From NCBI GenBank assembly GCA_019187665.1, contig JABARH010000032.1, forward strand, positions 1-36,217: a DNA stretch of 36,217 bases, written 5' to 3'. The notes under the pieces are model-generated. The model had not been told where the DNA came from, did not search any database, and saw only the letters and a list, made by a program, of their open reading frames with translations. Source of the stretch: Anaerolineales bacterium. GTDB lineage: Bacteria > Chloroflexota > Anaerolineae > Anaerolineales > Villigracilaceae. The position numbers were made by a program, and so were the translations under genes. Position 1 is the stretch's first letter. The number at the start of each line of letters is the position of its first letter. This document shows, in pieces, positions 1 through 5,759 of this stretch.

Positions 1-450
1 GTCGGCGCGTTGGCGCGGAAGCCGAATCCTGCCACAGCCATCGCGTTGGAAGAGTCGGGGGTGTGGCTTCTCCCGCGCCATGCGCTGGACAAGATTCTGT
101 TGGAACATCCGCAGGTGGCGTTGCAGATCATCGAAAACATGGCAGACAAGATCGTCGGGCTGGTCACGCTCGCCGCAGATTTATCGCTGAAAACGGTCGA
201 GGCGCGTTTCGCCAAGTTGTTGCTAGACTCCGCTGAAGGGGATGCGATCGAACGCCGCCGCTGGACGAACCAGACCGAACTGGCGGCGCGACTCGGCACC
301 GTCCCCGATGTGCTAAGTCGCGTCATCCGCGAACTGACGAAGGCGGGGCTGATCGAAATGGACAGGCAATCCATCCGCATTTTGGATCGAGCAGGATTAT
401 CGGCGCGGGCGCAAGGGGACGAAAAATCGGTAGTTGGTCAAAACAAATAA
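1..450 (+). CDS. Crp/Fnr family transcriptional regulator, 5' end outside window
   Basis: The reading frame is open from base 1 to the TAA at 448-450, so the N-terminal part of the cyclic-nucleotide-like sensor domain lies outside the window. The visible part begins at the end of the beta-roll (ATAIALEESGVWLLPR), continues through the long dimerisation helix (HPQVALQIIENMADKIVGLV) and ends in a Crp-type helix-turn-helix (QTELAARLGTVPDVLSRVIR, then a wing GLIEMDRQSIRILD). Members of this family bind palindromic DNA in response to oxygen, NO, redox state or cyclic nucleotides; which signal applies cannot be told because the sensor part is missing. The downstream redox and heme genes, and palindromes before the gene at 5033, make it a plausible local regulator (inference). 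A TTG at 10 is in frame but would cut through the beta-roll and is not the start. Confidence 0.9.
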   Translation, partial: VGALARKPNPATAIALEESGVWLLPRHALDKILLEHPQVALQIIENMADKIVGLVTLAADLSLKTVEARFAKLLLDSAEGDAIERRRWTNQTELAARLGTVPDVLSRVIRELTKAGLIEMDRQSIRILDRAGLSARAQGDEKSVVGQNK

Positions 451-462
451 TATATTGCGTAG

Positions 463-482
463 TTGACGTTCTCTAACGTCAA
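463..482. repeat. Small palindrome, 8-bp stem with CTCT loop (copy 1)
   Basis: TTGACGTTCTCTAACGTCAA is a perfect 8-bp inverted repeat around CTCT. A sister copy at 12367-12386 has the same loop and flank but a G-C pair in place of the A-T pair, so the stem is conserved by compensatory change. It lies 13 bp after the Crp/Fnr stop codon and may end that transcript, although no T-run follows. Confidence 0.75.
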
Positions 483-540
483 CGGCTCTTCAGGACTTTC
501 GCGTAATAGGCGCCGACATTGAAAGGCAAGTGAAAGCCCT

Positions 541-685
541 AAGAGAGCGTTTTGAAATTCCTTTTTAACCACAGATGAACGCGGATAAAAAGGATTTTCA
601 GCGGATTTGCAAAGGAGTTTATCGAAGAAACCGAAGTTCATCTGTGTACATCTGTGGTGAATTTCGATTTATTAAACACTCTCTA
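541..685. repeat. Degenerate MITE-like element with the 'ccacagatgaac' inverted repeat
   Basis: The outer ends form an imperfect inverted repeat: AGAGAGCGTTTTGAAATTC at 542-560 against GAATTTC (659-665) and AAACACTCTCT (674-684). Inside, ACCACAGATGAAC (568-580) pairs with two tandem copies of a CATCTGTG motif at 639-657. Short flanking words aaagccct and aaagtcat could be a decayed target duplication. I see no protein in it; open frames here are shadows. It fills most of the gap between the regulator and the cupin gene. Confidence 0.55.
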
Positions 686-764
686 AAGTCATTTGATTTA
701 CCCGACAAAAGTCGGGGCGCGAAACGGGGGCGAGGAGTACAGTTTGGGCATACAAGGAGACGCC

Positions 765-1076
765 ATGCCCGACATCTATTTTCCAGACACAAAATCCAAA
801 GCCGTTTTTTCCGCCGATGGACCAAAGCCGCAGTTCCTGCTTGACGCGCCGCAGTTCAAGGCGCTGATAGTGGGGTTGGAGGCGGGACAGCAACTGCCTG
901 TTCATCCCGCCGAAGCGGCAATGTACCACTTCCTCGAAGGCGAGGGGCTGATGACCGTGGACGATGAAACTTTCGCGGTCAAACCCGGCGTGACTGTCAT
1001 CGCGCCCAGCGGATCGAAGCGCGGCATGAACGCCAAAACGCGCCTCGTTTTCCTCGGTTCGAAAGGCGCATCCTAG
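765..1076 (+). CDS. Small cupin-domain protein
   Basis: This 103-aa protein is a single cupin beta-barrel: GLEAGQQLPVHPAEAAMYHF followed by LEGEGLMTVDDETFAVKPGV is the usual cupin motif 1 and its glycine-rich turn. The only clear metal-ligand candidates are two His (one in PVHP, one in YHF), so a bound metal is possible but not proven. The start at 765 is chosen because AAGGAG lies at 753-758; an in-frame ATG at 693 would add a stretch that reads through the repeat-flanked leader. Small stand-alone cupins often act as sugar or metabolite binders or isomerases; the substrate cannot be told. The gene lies 73 bp before the next membrane protein gene, with a palindromic repeat between them. Confidence 0.75.
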   Translation: MPDIYFPDTKSKAVFSADGPKPQFLLDAPQFKALIVGLEAGQQLPVHPAEAAMYHFLEGEGLMTVDDETFAVKPGVTVIAPSGSKRGMNAKTRLVFLGSKGAS

Positions 1077-1125
1077 TGCCGCAAAGTTCACTTTGTGAAT
1101 ATGGACAAGGTGAACCTTGTCGCAC
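1076..1125. repeat. Compound palindrome: two 18-bp hairpins nested in a longer inverted repeat
   Basis: Two short palindromes lie side by side, CGCAAAGTTCACTTTGTG (1080-1097) and GACAAGGTGAACCTTGTC (1104-1121). Their outer halves also pair with each other, GTGC at 1076-1079 with GCAC at 1122-1125, giving a 50-bp cruciform-like unit. It begins at the last base of the cupin stop codon. It belongs with the copies at 2337, 9284, 10031 and 17901. Confidence 0.7.
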
Positions 1126-1148
1126 TGAATCTGCCAAAGGAAACTCTC

Positions 1149-2327
1149 ATGCCCATCCCTTATCTTCTCACTACCTTGCTCTATATTTTCGTCGCCCTCT
1201 TCGCCGCGGCAGATGCGTCGCTCGTCAGCCTTAACCTCGTCAGCGCGTTTCCTGCCCTGCGCTGGGTGCGCGTCCACTTTATTACGCTCGGCATCCTTTC
1301 GCAGACCATCTTCGGCTTGCTTCCCGTTCTCGTCGCGTCGCTCGCCAAAAAAACGAGACCCGCCTTCCGCTGGGATATCTGGCTCACGCTCAACGCGGGA
1401 TTTGTCGCGCTCGTGGCGGGATTCGCGGGCGTCAACCATCCGATGATCTTTGCGGGCGGCGCGCTGATCTTCACCGCCGCGACGCTTTTCTTCATTCAAC
1501 TCTGGAACGCGCGCGGCGGCAACGCTCCCGCCTCGCTTAAGTTTTACATCGCGGGCGTGTTTTATTTATTCGTCGGCATCCTCGTCGGCACGGGCTTGTG
1601 GCTCAACTGGAGCGAAGCGCTGTACATCAAAGTTCCGCTTGAGGTACATATCCACGCCAACTCGTGGGGCTTCATGTCGCTGGTTTTCGCGGGTCTGTTC
1701 GTTGACTTCATTCCCATGATCACGGGTCGTCCGCTGGGCGGGAAGAACGCGATCTCTTACATCTACTGGGGCATGACACTCGGCGCGTTCGGGCTGGTGC
1801 TCGGACCCTGGCTGGGCGGCTCGCTTCCCCCGACCATTACAGGCTTGATCTTGCATCTCTCGGCGACGATCCTGTTGATCGTCCTGGCGGGACGCGCCCT
1901 CAAAGCCAGCGGTCATCTCTCGACGGCGGGCGGCTGGCACTTGCTCGCTTCCTACGCATGGATTCTGCTCCCTGTCCTCGTCGCGCCGTTGATTCTGACT
2001 CACCTCATCCCGGGCGGACCCGTCGAATCGATTGCGCCTCAACCCCTGATTTATGGCTGGGTGCTCCAATTCGGCGTTGCCCTCATCCCATACATTGCGC
2101 GTCGTTTCTTCCTCAAACAGGAAGCTCCCCAACTTGGCGGTCACTGGTTCAGTCTGGCGGGCATCGCCCTCGGCAGTGTTCTGGTCTGGGTCAGCATCTT
2201 CCTCGTGGATATGCGCGGCATGTTGTACGGAATCGGCTTCGCCCTCTACGCGCTGGCGCTGATTCCCCCCGTCAAGGAACTGTTCGAGATCGTCCGCGAT
2301 GGGTTCAGGAGAATCGAGTCTGTGTGA
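1149..2327 (+). CDS. Polytopic membrane protein with paired-His helix (heme-copper oxidase/NnrS-like, tentative)
   Basis: A 392-aa protein that is almost entirely hydrophobic, with about 11-12 membrane helices. One helix carries VRVHFITLGILSQTIFGLLP and a later one VHIHANSWGFMSLVFAGL, an arrangement of membrane His residues like that of heme-copper oxidase subunit I relatives and NnrS-type proteins, where such His bind heme or copper. I do not see the HH pair of true oxidases, so terminal oxidase activity is not claimed. The start at 1149 follows AAAGGA at 1136-1141; the in-frame GTG/ATG upstream (1095-1103) lies inside the palindromic repeat and is rejected. Neighbouring cytochrome b561, ctaB and NirV-like genes support a heme or nitrogen-oxide role (inference). 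Confidence 0.6.
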   Translation: MPIPYLLTTLLYIFVALFAAADASLVSLNLVSAFPALRWVRVHFITLGILSQTIFGLLPVLVASLAKKTRPAFRWDIWLTLNAGFVALVAGFAGVNHPMIFAGGALIFTAATLFFIQLWNARGGNAPASLKFYIAGVFYLFVGILVGTGLWLNWSEALYIKVPLEVHIHANSWGFMSLVFAGLFVDFIPMITGRPLGGKNAISYIYWGMTLGAFGLVLGPWLGGSLPPTITGLILHLSATILLIVLAGRALKASGHLSTAGGWHLLASYAWILLPVLVAPLILTHLIPGGPVESIAPQPLIYGWVLQFGVALIPYIARRFFLKQEAPQLGGHWFSLAGIALGSVLVWVSIFLVDMRGMLYGIGFALYALALIPPVKELFEIVRDGFRRIESV

Positions 2328-2336
2328 TAAAAGGGT

Positions 2337-2358
2337 CGCAAGATAAATCTTGCGGTAC
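2337..2358. repeat. Small palindrome CGCAAGAT-AA-ATCTTGCG with GTAC tail
   Basis: This is a perfect 8-bp stem with a 2-nt centre, followed by GTAC. The same unit in the opposite orientation, GTAC then the palindrome, occurs at 9284-9305. It lies 10 bp after the stop codon of the membrane protein gene. Confidence 0.75.
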
Positions 2359-2447
2359 TGGAACTTCAAACATTGATTTCATGGCGTCTTCATCGCCAGT
2401 TCACAACGTTGCTTGATAATGACTTCAAATCATACAAGGAGATGTTC

Positions 2448-2981
2448 ATGTCAAAGTCCACACCCGCCCGTTACAGCCCCCTGATGGTTACGCTTCACTG
2501 GTTGACCGTTCTGCTCGTATTTGCCGCATTTGTGGTCGGAAAAGCGATGGGCAGATTGCCGAATGACGATAGCGCCAAACTCATGCCATTGGCGATTCAC
2601 ATGATGCTGGGAATCACGATGCTGGTCGTGATCGTCGTCCGCTTCCTCGCGCGGATGAGGACCCCGCATCCCGCCCACGCCTCCACAGGCAACGCCTTGC
2701 TCGACGGTCTCGGCAAGTTCGTGCATTACGCTCTCTACCTGCTGGTCTTTCTGATGGCTGTTAGCGGCATGGCGCTTTCCATGCAGGCGGGGCTTCCGCA
2801 AATTGTCTTTGGCGGCGCAGGTTCCCTGCCCGCCGACTTCTTCGACTTTGCGGCGCGCGCCATGCACGGCTTCATCGCGCCCGCGCTCTTCCTGCTCATC
2901 CTCCTGCATGTCGGCGCGGCGTTCTATCACCAGTTGGTTCTCAAGGATAAATTGTTCGCGCGCATGGGGTACGGAAGGTAA
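2448..2981 (+). CDS. Cytochrome b561 family protein
   Basis: A 177-aa four-helix membrane protein of the bacterial cytochrome b561 (CybB) type. The family binds two b hemes between its helices and moves electrons from quinol or a similar donor. The start RYSPLMVTLHWLT with H17, IHMMLG with H51, VHYALY with H93, and LLHVGAAFYHQ with H154 and H161 give the usual His in helices 1, 2, 3 and 4. Length fits the family (about 175-190 aa). The start at 2448 follows AAGGAG at 2436-2441; the longer frame from 2373 would add 25 residues that do not match the family. The electron partner is unknown. Confidence 0.88.
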   Translation: MSKSTPARYSPLMVTLHWLTVLLVFAAFVVGKAMGRLPNDDSAKLMPLAIHMMLGITMLVVIVVRFLARMRTPHPAHASTGNALLDGLGKFVHYALYLLVFLMAVSGMALSMQAGLPQIVFGGAGSLPADFFDFAARAMHGFIAPALFLLILLHVGAAFYHQLVLKDKLFARMGYGR

Positions 2982-3027
2982 TCCCCCCTCCGCACAGTCC
3001 ATAGGGCAACAGCGCCAAGAGAGTTTC

Positions 3028-3062
3028 AAATAGCCGACTTATTTATGTAAGTCGGCTGTTTG
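3028..3062. terminator. Rho-independent terminator after cytochrome b561
   Basis: AGCCGACTTA (3032-3041) pairs perfectly with TAAGTCGGCT (3048-3057) around a 6-nt loop, flanked by AAAT upstream and GTTTG downstream. It lies 50 bp after the stop codon. Confidence 0.75.
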
Positions 3063-3090
3063 CATTAGACTGTATCGGTAGTAAGGAAAA

Positions 3091-3144
3091 ATGTCCCGAA
3101 GGTTCGCGTGAATCAGGTTGAGTTTGTACCCAAACCTTCGGGAC
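3091..3144. repeat. 12-bp inverted repeat with 30-nt centre
   Basis: GTCCCGAAGGTT at 3091-3102 is the exact reverse complement of AACCTTCGGGAC at 3133-3144. No T-run follows, so it looks more like a dispersed palindrome or structured RNA than a terminator. No open frame of note lies inside. Confidence 0.6.
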
Positions 3145-3165
3145 GGTGCGTAACATCAGTGAAAA

Positions 3166-3187
3166 AGACCGCCTGACGGCGGTCTTC
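3166..3187. terminator. Terminator-like hairpin, probably bidirectional
   Basis: AAGACCGCC and GGCGGTCTT form a 9-bp stem with a TGAC loop. It sits directly beside the tRNA-Met fragment at 3188 and would lie just downstream of that tRNA on the minus strand. Confidence 0.6.
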
Positions 3188-3229
3188 TAGTGCCGAGGGG
3201 GAGATTCGGACTCCCGACCAAGGGCTTAT
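3188..3229 (-). pseudogene. tRNA-Met(CAU) 3'-half fragment, copy 1 (att-like)
   Basis: Read on the minus strand this is the end of the anticodon loop and anticodon stem (ATAAGCCC), then a T arm (GGGAG, loop TCCGAAT, CTCCC), the acceptor strand CCTCGGC and discriminator A, followed by CTA. The 5' half is absent: no GCCGAGG acceptor strand lies at the expected place. The same 42 bp occur at 13550-13591. A break in the anticodon loop is typical of tyrosine-recombinase attachment sites, so both look like att remnants (inference). Confidence 0.7.
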
Positions 3230-3290
3230 TCAAATGCGAGCGTATGTTGATAGATACATTATGACTCGTTGAAGATATCAACCAATACTT

Positions 3291-3333
3291 AAACTGAAAG
3301 AGCCGGGTCTCCTAAGCCCGGCTCTTTCAGTTT
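3291..3333. terminator. Perfect 17-bp hairpin, bidirectional terminator type
   Basis: AAACTGAAAGAGCCGGG (3291-3307) is fully complementary to CCCGGCTCTTTCAGTTT (3317-3333) around a 9-nt loop. The A-run and T-run ends allow termination on both strands. No gene directly precedes it, so it may be left over from a lost or inserted segment. Confidence 0.65.
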
Positions 3334-3507
3334 CTAAGGAGGAGAAGAGGACGCAACTGTATCATCGGCTCGTAAACCATGCTTGGCGTTCCCCCTACGT
3401 CACTCAAACGATTTCACGACGATTTGAATGAGCCTTTTCTCATCGGAGTCGTGAGTTCGTTCCATACTGTTCTATGCGACATTTGTGAGTGCGGGAGTGG
3501 CTAAAAT
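3334..3507. other. Gap without recognised gene
   Basis: I see no convincing coding sequence, RNA gene or repeat here. The stretch separates the long hairpin at 3291 from the MITE-like element at 3517 and may be the remnant of something lost. Confidence 0.4.
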
Positions 3508-3637
3508 AATGGGTTACTCTCTACCGTACATGTGCACCGCTAAGCCCGCAAAGAACGCAAAGAAAACCTTTTTAACTTGGCGACCTTAGCGTGCATTGCG
3601 GTAAAAATCTTCTCATGTACGGTAGAGAAATGGGTTA
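3508..3637. mobile_element. MITE-like element with 15-bp TIRs and 9-bp target duplication
   Basis: TCTCTACCGTACATG (3518-3532) is the exact reverse complement of CATGTACGGTAGAGA (3614-3628). The unit is flanked by direct repeats AATGGGTTA at 3508-3516 and 3629-3637, a 9-bp target duplication. The interior carries CGCTAAG plus CGCAAAGAACGCAAAG, pairing loosely with GCGACCTTAGCG. It has no coding capacity, so it must be moved in trans. Its ends resemble those of the element at 12390-12530 (CT, 3 nt, TACC, 1 nt, TACA), but the interior does not. Confidence 0.8.
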
Positions 3638-3647
3638 AATTTTCTTC

Positions 3648-3708
3648 GCCACAGAGATCACTGGGTTCTCTGAGAGAAAATCTCAAAAACCTCTGTGAAT
3701 TCTGTGGC
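3648..3708. repeat. Inverted repeat of the 'gccacagag' type
   Basis: GCCACAGAGATCAC (3648-3661) pairs imperfectly with CCTCTGTGAATTCTGTGGC (3690-3708). A further ACCCACAGAATTCGCAGAA follows at 3711-3729. It is one of several repeats here built from degenerate short units and lies just upstream of the AMP nucleosidase. Confidence 0.6.
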
Positions 3709-3782
3709 TAACCCACAGAATTCGCAGAACTTAATTTCAGGTAAGATTGAGCGCAAATCGCGTTTCAGGATTTGGAGACCCC

Positions 3783-4553
3783 ATGAAAACAAAAGAAGAG
3801 ATCGTGCGCAACTGGCTTCCGCGCTATACCGATACGGCGCTCAAGGATTTTGGCAAACATATATTGCTGGTCAACTTCGAAACGTACTTGCAGATGTTTT
3901 CGGATTGGTTCAACGTTCCCATCTGCGGCGAGGGCAAGCCCATGCCCACGGTCACAGCGGAAGGCATAACGCTCATCAACTTTGGGATGGGAAGCGCCAA
4001 CGCCGCCACCATCATGGATTTGTTGAGCGCGATCAAGCCGCAAGCCTGTCTGTTCCTCGGCAAGTGCGGCGGACTCAAGAAAAAGAGCAAGGTCGGAGAT
4101 CTCATCTTGCCCATCGCGGCGATTCGCGGAGAGGGCGCCTCGAACGATTATTTCCCGCCCGAGGTCCCAGCCTTGCCTGCCTTCAATCTTCAAAAAGCCG
4201 TTTCAGCGACGGTCCGCAACAATGCGCGCGATTATTGGACCGGCACCGTTTACACGACCAACCGGCGCGTCTGGGAACATGACGAGGAATTCAAAAAATA
4301 TCTGCGCCGCATCCGCGCGATGGCGATTGATATGGAAACAGCCACGCTCTTCGTTGCGGGCTTTTATAATAAGATTCCAGCAGGCGCCTTACTGTTGGTT
4401 TCCGACCAACCCATGATCTCCAGCGGCGTGAAGACCGCAAAGAGCGACAAAAAAGTGACGCAGCAATACATGGATATGCACCTGCGCATCGGCATTGATT
4501 CGCTCAGAGAATTGATCAATAACGGGGAAGAGGTCAAACACTTGCGGTTTTAG
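3783..4553 (+). CDS. amn: AMP nucleosidase
   Basis: A 256-aa protein that closely follows the short AMP nucleosidase family known from Bacteroidetes and others, which hydrolyses AMP to adenine and ribose 5-phosphate in the cytosol and so tunes adenylate levels. Diagnostic stretches are INFGMGSANAATIMDLLSAI, CLFLGKCGGLKKKSKVGDLI, RGEGASNDYFPPEVPALPAF, the nucleoside-phosphorylase-fold segment AIDMETATLFVAG, LLLVSDQPM and the C-terminal EVKHLRF. The start ATG at 3783 follows GGAG at 3774-3777. The long N-terminal regulatory domain of the E. coli-type enzyme is absent, as is normal for this short form. It is transcribed alone between repeat-filled gaps. MTA/SAH nucleosidase is the alternative, but the motifs favour AMP nucleosidase. 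Confidence 0.9.
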   Translation: MKTKEEIVRNWLPRYTDTALKDFGKHILLVNFETYLQMFSDWFNVPICGEGKPMPTVTAEGITLINFGMGSANAATIMDLLSAIKPQACLFLGKCGGLKKKSKVGDLILPIAAIRGEGASNDYFPPEVPALPAFNLQKAVSATVRNNARDYWTGTVYTTNRRVWEHDEEFKKYLRRIRAMAIDMETATLFVAGFYNKIPAGALLLVSDQPMISSGVKTAKSDKKVTQQYMDMHLRIGIDSLRELINNGEEVKHLRF

Positions 4554-4647
4554 AATCACTTGCACTGTGTCGATTCTTTGACGACGGGCAGACCGAACGC
4601 TTCATACACGGGGACTCCGTCCCATTCGGCGGGAATCGGCAGCCCGA

Positions 4648-4732
4648 GGGCGAACTGACGCGCGGCGAAGTCTTCCGCGTGGGCATGGCGGTCGGCGAAA
4701 GCGAGATCATTGGCCTGCTGCTTGCGGCCGCG
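4648..4732 (+). pseudogene. ctaB remnant with internal 183-bp deletion
   Basis: These 85 bp match the ctaB gene of this window, first 8674-8718 and then 8902-8941, with about 3 mismatches. The junction falls on TGGCGGT, which occurs at both ends of the missing stretch in ctaB (8712-8718 and 8895-8901). The deletion therefore removed exactly 183 bp by recombination at a 7-bp microhomology. The fragment is followed by TAA and cannot make a working enzyme. Confidence 0.85.
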
Positions 4733-4771
4733 TAAACAGATAACGTTTATCATGGCCGCGCCCGCGTAACG

Positions 4772-4828
4772 TCACGCGTGAAGCGGAAGTGTGATTTATG
4801 TCACTGCCGTAATATTTCACATGGTGAA
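4772..4828. promoter_or_regulatory. Cluster of Crp/Fnr-like palindromes, distal part
   Basis: Three inverted repeats built on TCAC/GTGA half-sites lie close together: TCACGCGTGA (4772-4781), TGTGATTTATGTCACT (4790-4805, close to the Crp consensus TGTGA-N6-TCACA) and TTCACATGGTGAA (4816-4828). They precede the 6-TM protein gene at 5033 and could be bound by a Crp/Fnr regulator such as the one at 1-450 (inference). Confidence 0.5.
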
Positions 4829-4924
4829 TAATCCTTGTCTGTGTTGTCATTTTCAGACCACACGGAGAATGTTGGGGGCGGGAAACGACCGCTGATCTAC
4901 TCGAACGAGATTCGAACCTGAGAT

Positions 4925-4944
4925 AATCCCGCGCTGGCGGGGTT
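4925..4944. terminator. Terminator-like hairpin
   Basis: AATCCCGC (4925-4932) pairs with GCGGGGTT (4937-4944), with one G-T pair, around GCTG; GTTTGT follows. It could end read-through from the AMP nucleosidase side before the promoter of the gene at 5033. Confidence 0.5.
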
Positions 4945-4962
4945 GTTTGTCCCTGTTTTGCA

Positions 4963-5009
4963 TGACGAAAGTCACAGGCTAAATCCGCCCATCCATGTGA
5001 TAATTCACA
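4963..5009. promoter_or_regulatory. Crp/Fnr-like palindromes, proximal part
   Basis: TGACGAAAGTCA (4963-4974) and TGTGATAATTCACA (4996-5009) are perfect inverted repeats. The second lies 12 bp before the ribosome binding site AAGGAG (5021-5026) of the 6-TM gene, where a bound regulator would meet RNA polymerase or block it. Confidence 0.5.
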
Positions 5010-5032
5010 CAAATCAATAAAAGGAGAATGTC

Positions 5033-5632
5033 ATGTTAGACAAGATCTTTCTTCTGCTCACTGGCCTGCTGGCCGCGTACCTGTGCTGGTATTTCTGGCG
5101 AAGGTACAACCTGAACAAAGCGCTGCACAACCTGTACTACCTGATGGGTTTTGCGGTGCTTTTAGTTTCGGGGTTGTTGCTCATTTTTCTGGGACTCGGA
5201 ATTTTGTCCTCGCCGTATGTGCTGACGGTGGCGAGTCTCATTCCGCTTGGGATTTCGATGGGTATTGCCGAGGAATATTTTCCGTCGTGGAAAAAAGCCT
5301 TCAAGTGGTTCGCGGCGATCGGGTTCCTGGCGATTGCCGTGACGAGCATCGGCGGCATGGACGCGTTGAAAAAAATCGCCGTCCCGCTTTTCCATGGCGT
5401 GGCGGGACTGGTGATCTTCCTCGGCCCGTTCCTTGCCAAGGGCGCGCCGAAGGGATTCTTCTGGGTCGGCGTCGGCGGCCTGCTCATTGGTCTCGGCGGC
5501 ATCGCGCTGGCTTTCATCGCGATGGGCGCGCAGTTGCTGTTCTTCAGCCCCGCCTTCGTGATGTTGATCCTCACGCCCCTGCTCTTCCTGATGGCGGGCG
5601 CGTTCACGATTGGCTTCACCCGCAAGGGATAA
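5033..5632 (+). CDS. 6-TM membrane protein, paralogue of the protein at 9429
   Basis: A 199-aa hydrophobic protein with about six membrane helices and no recognised catalytic motif. Its start, LLLTGLLAAYLCWYF and GFAVLLVSGLLLIFLGLGIL, matches the protein at 9429-10034 (LLLTGLLAAY, GFGVLLVAGLLLIILGFEAL), and the later FHGVAGLVIFLGPFLA and VGGLLIGLGGIALAFI also align with it, so the two are paralogues. The ATG at 5033 follows AAGGAG at 5021-5026. It stands first in a set with the His-rich membrane protein and the NirV-like lipoprotein and has the most elaborate operator region in the window. Function unknown; an accessory part of a membrane redox complex is a guess from context. Confidence 0.75.
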   Translation: MLDKIFLLLTGLLAAYLCWYFWRRYNLNKALHNLYYLMGFAVLLVSGLLLIFLGLGILSSPYVLTVASLIPLGISMGIAEEYFPSWKKAFKWFAAIGFLAIAVTSIGGMDALKKIAVPLFHGVAGLVIFLGPFLAKGAPKGFFWVGVGGLLIGLGGIALAFIAMGAQLLFFSPAFVMLILTPLLFLMAGAFTIGFTRKG

Positions 5633-5671
5633 TTGGTAATTGGGAGATTGGTAATTGGGAATTGGTAATTG
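5630..5671. repeat. Degenerate tandem repeat (aattgggarattggt)
   Basis: Short units made of AATTGGT, AATTGGGA and GATTGGT follow each other from the stop codon of the 6-TM gene. It is a low-complexity array like those at 8253 and 9376. Confidence 0.6.
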
Positions 5672-5759
5672 CCTGAACGAGAAAGTCGGCGAATGAGATG
5701 AGAAAACAATTTCGCGAGATTGGAAGGCTGGCAATCTCCAATCGTCCAGAAGGATATTT

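Noticed and set aside
1566..2369. 267-aa minus-strand frame
   Set aside because: Shadow of the membrane protein gene; Gln/Arg/Glu-rich and without any domain.
4556..4650. Possible phosphatase/sulfatase remnant on the minus strand (LPIPAEWDGVPVYEAFG)
   Set aside because: Only about 25 residues look coding-like and no catalytic motif is present; too little to call.
4895..4925. tRNA-like T loop (gattcgaacctg)
   Set aside because: The flanking bases do not form T or acceptor stems on either strand.
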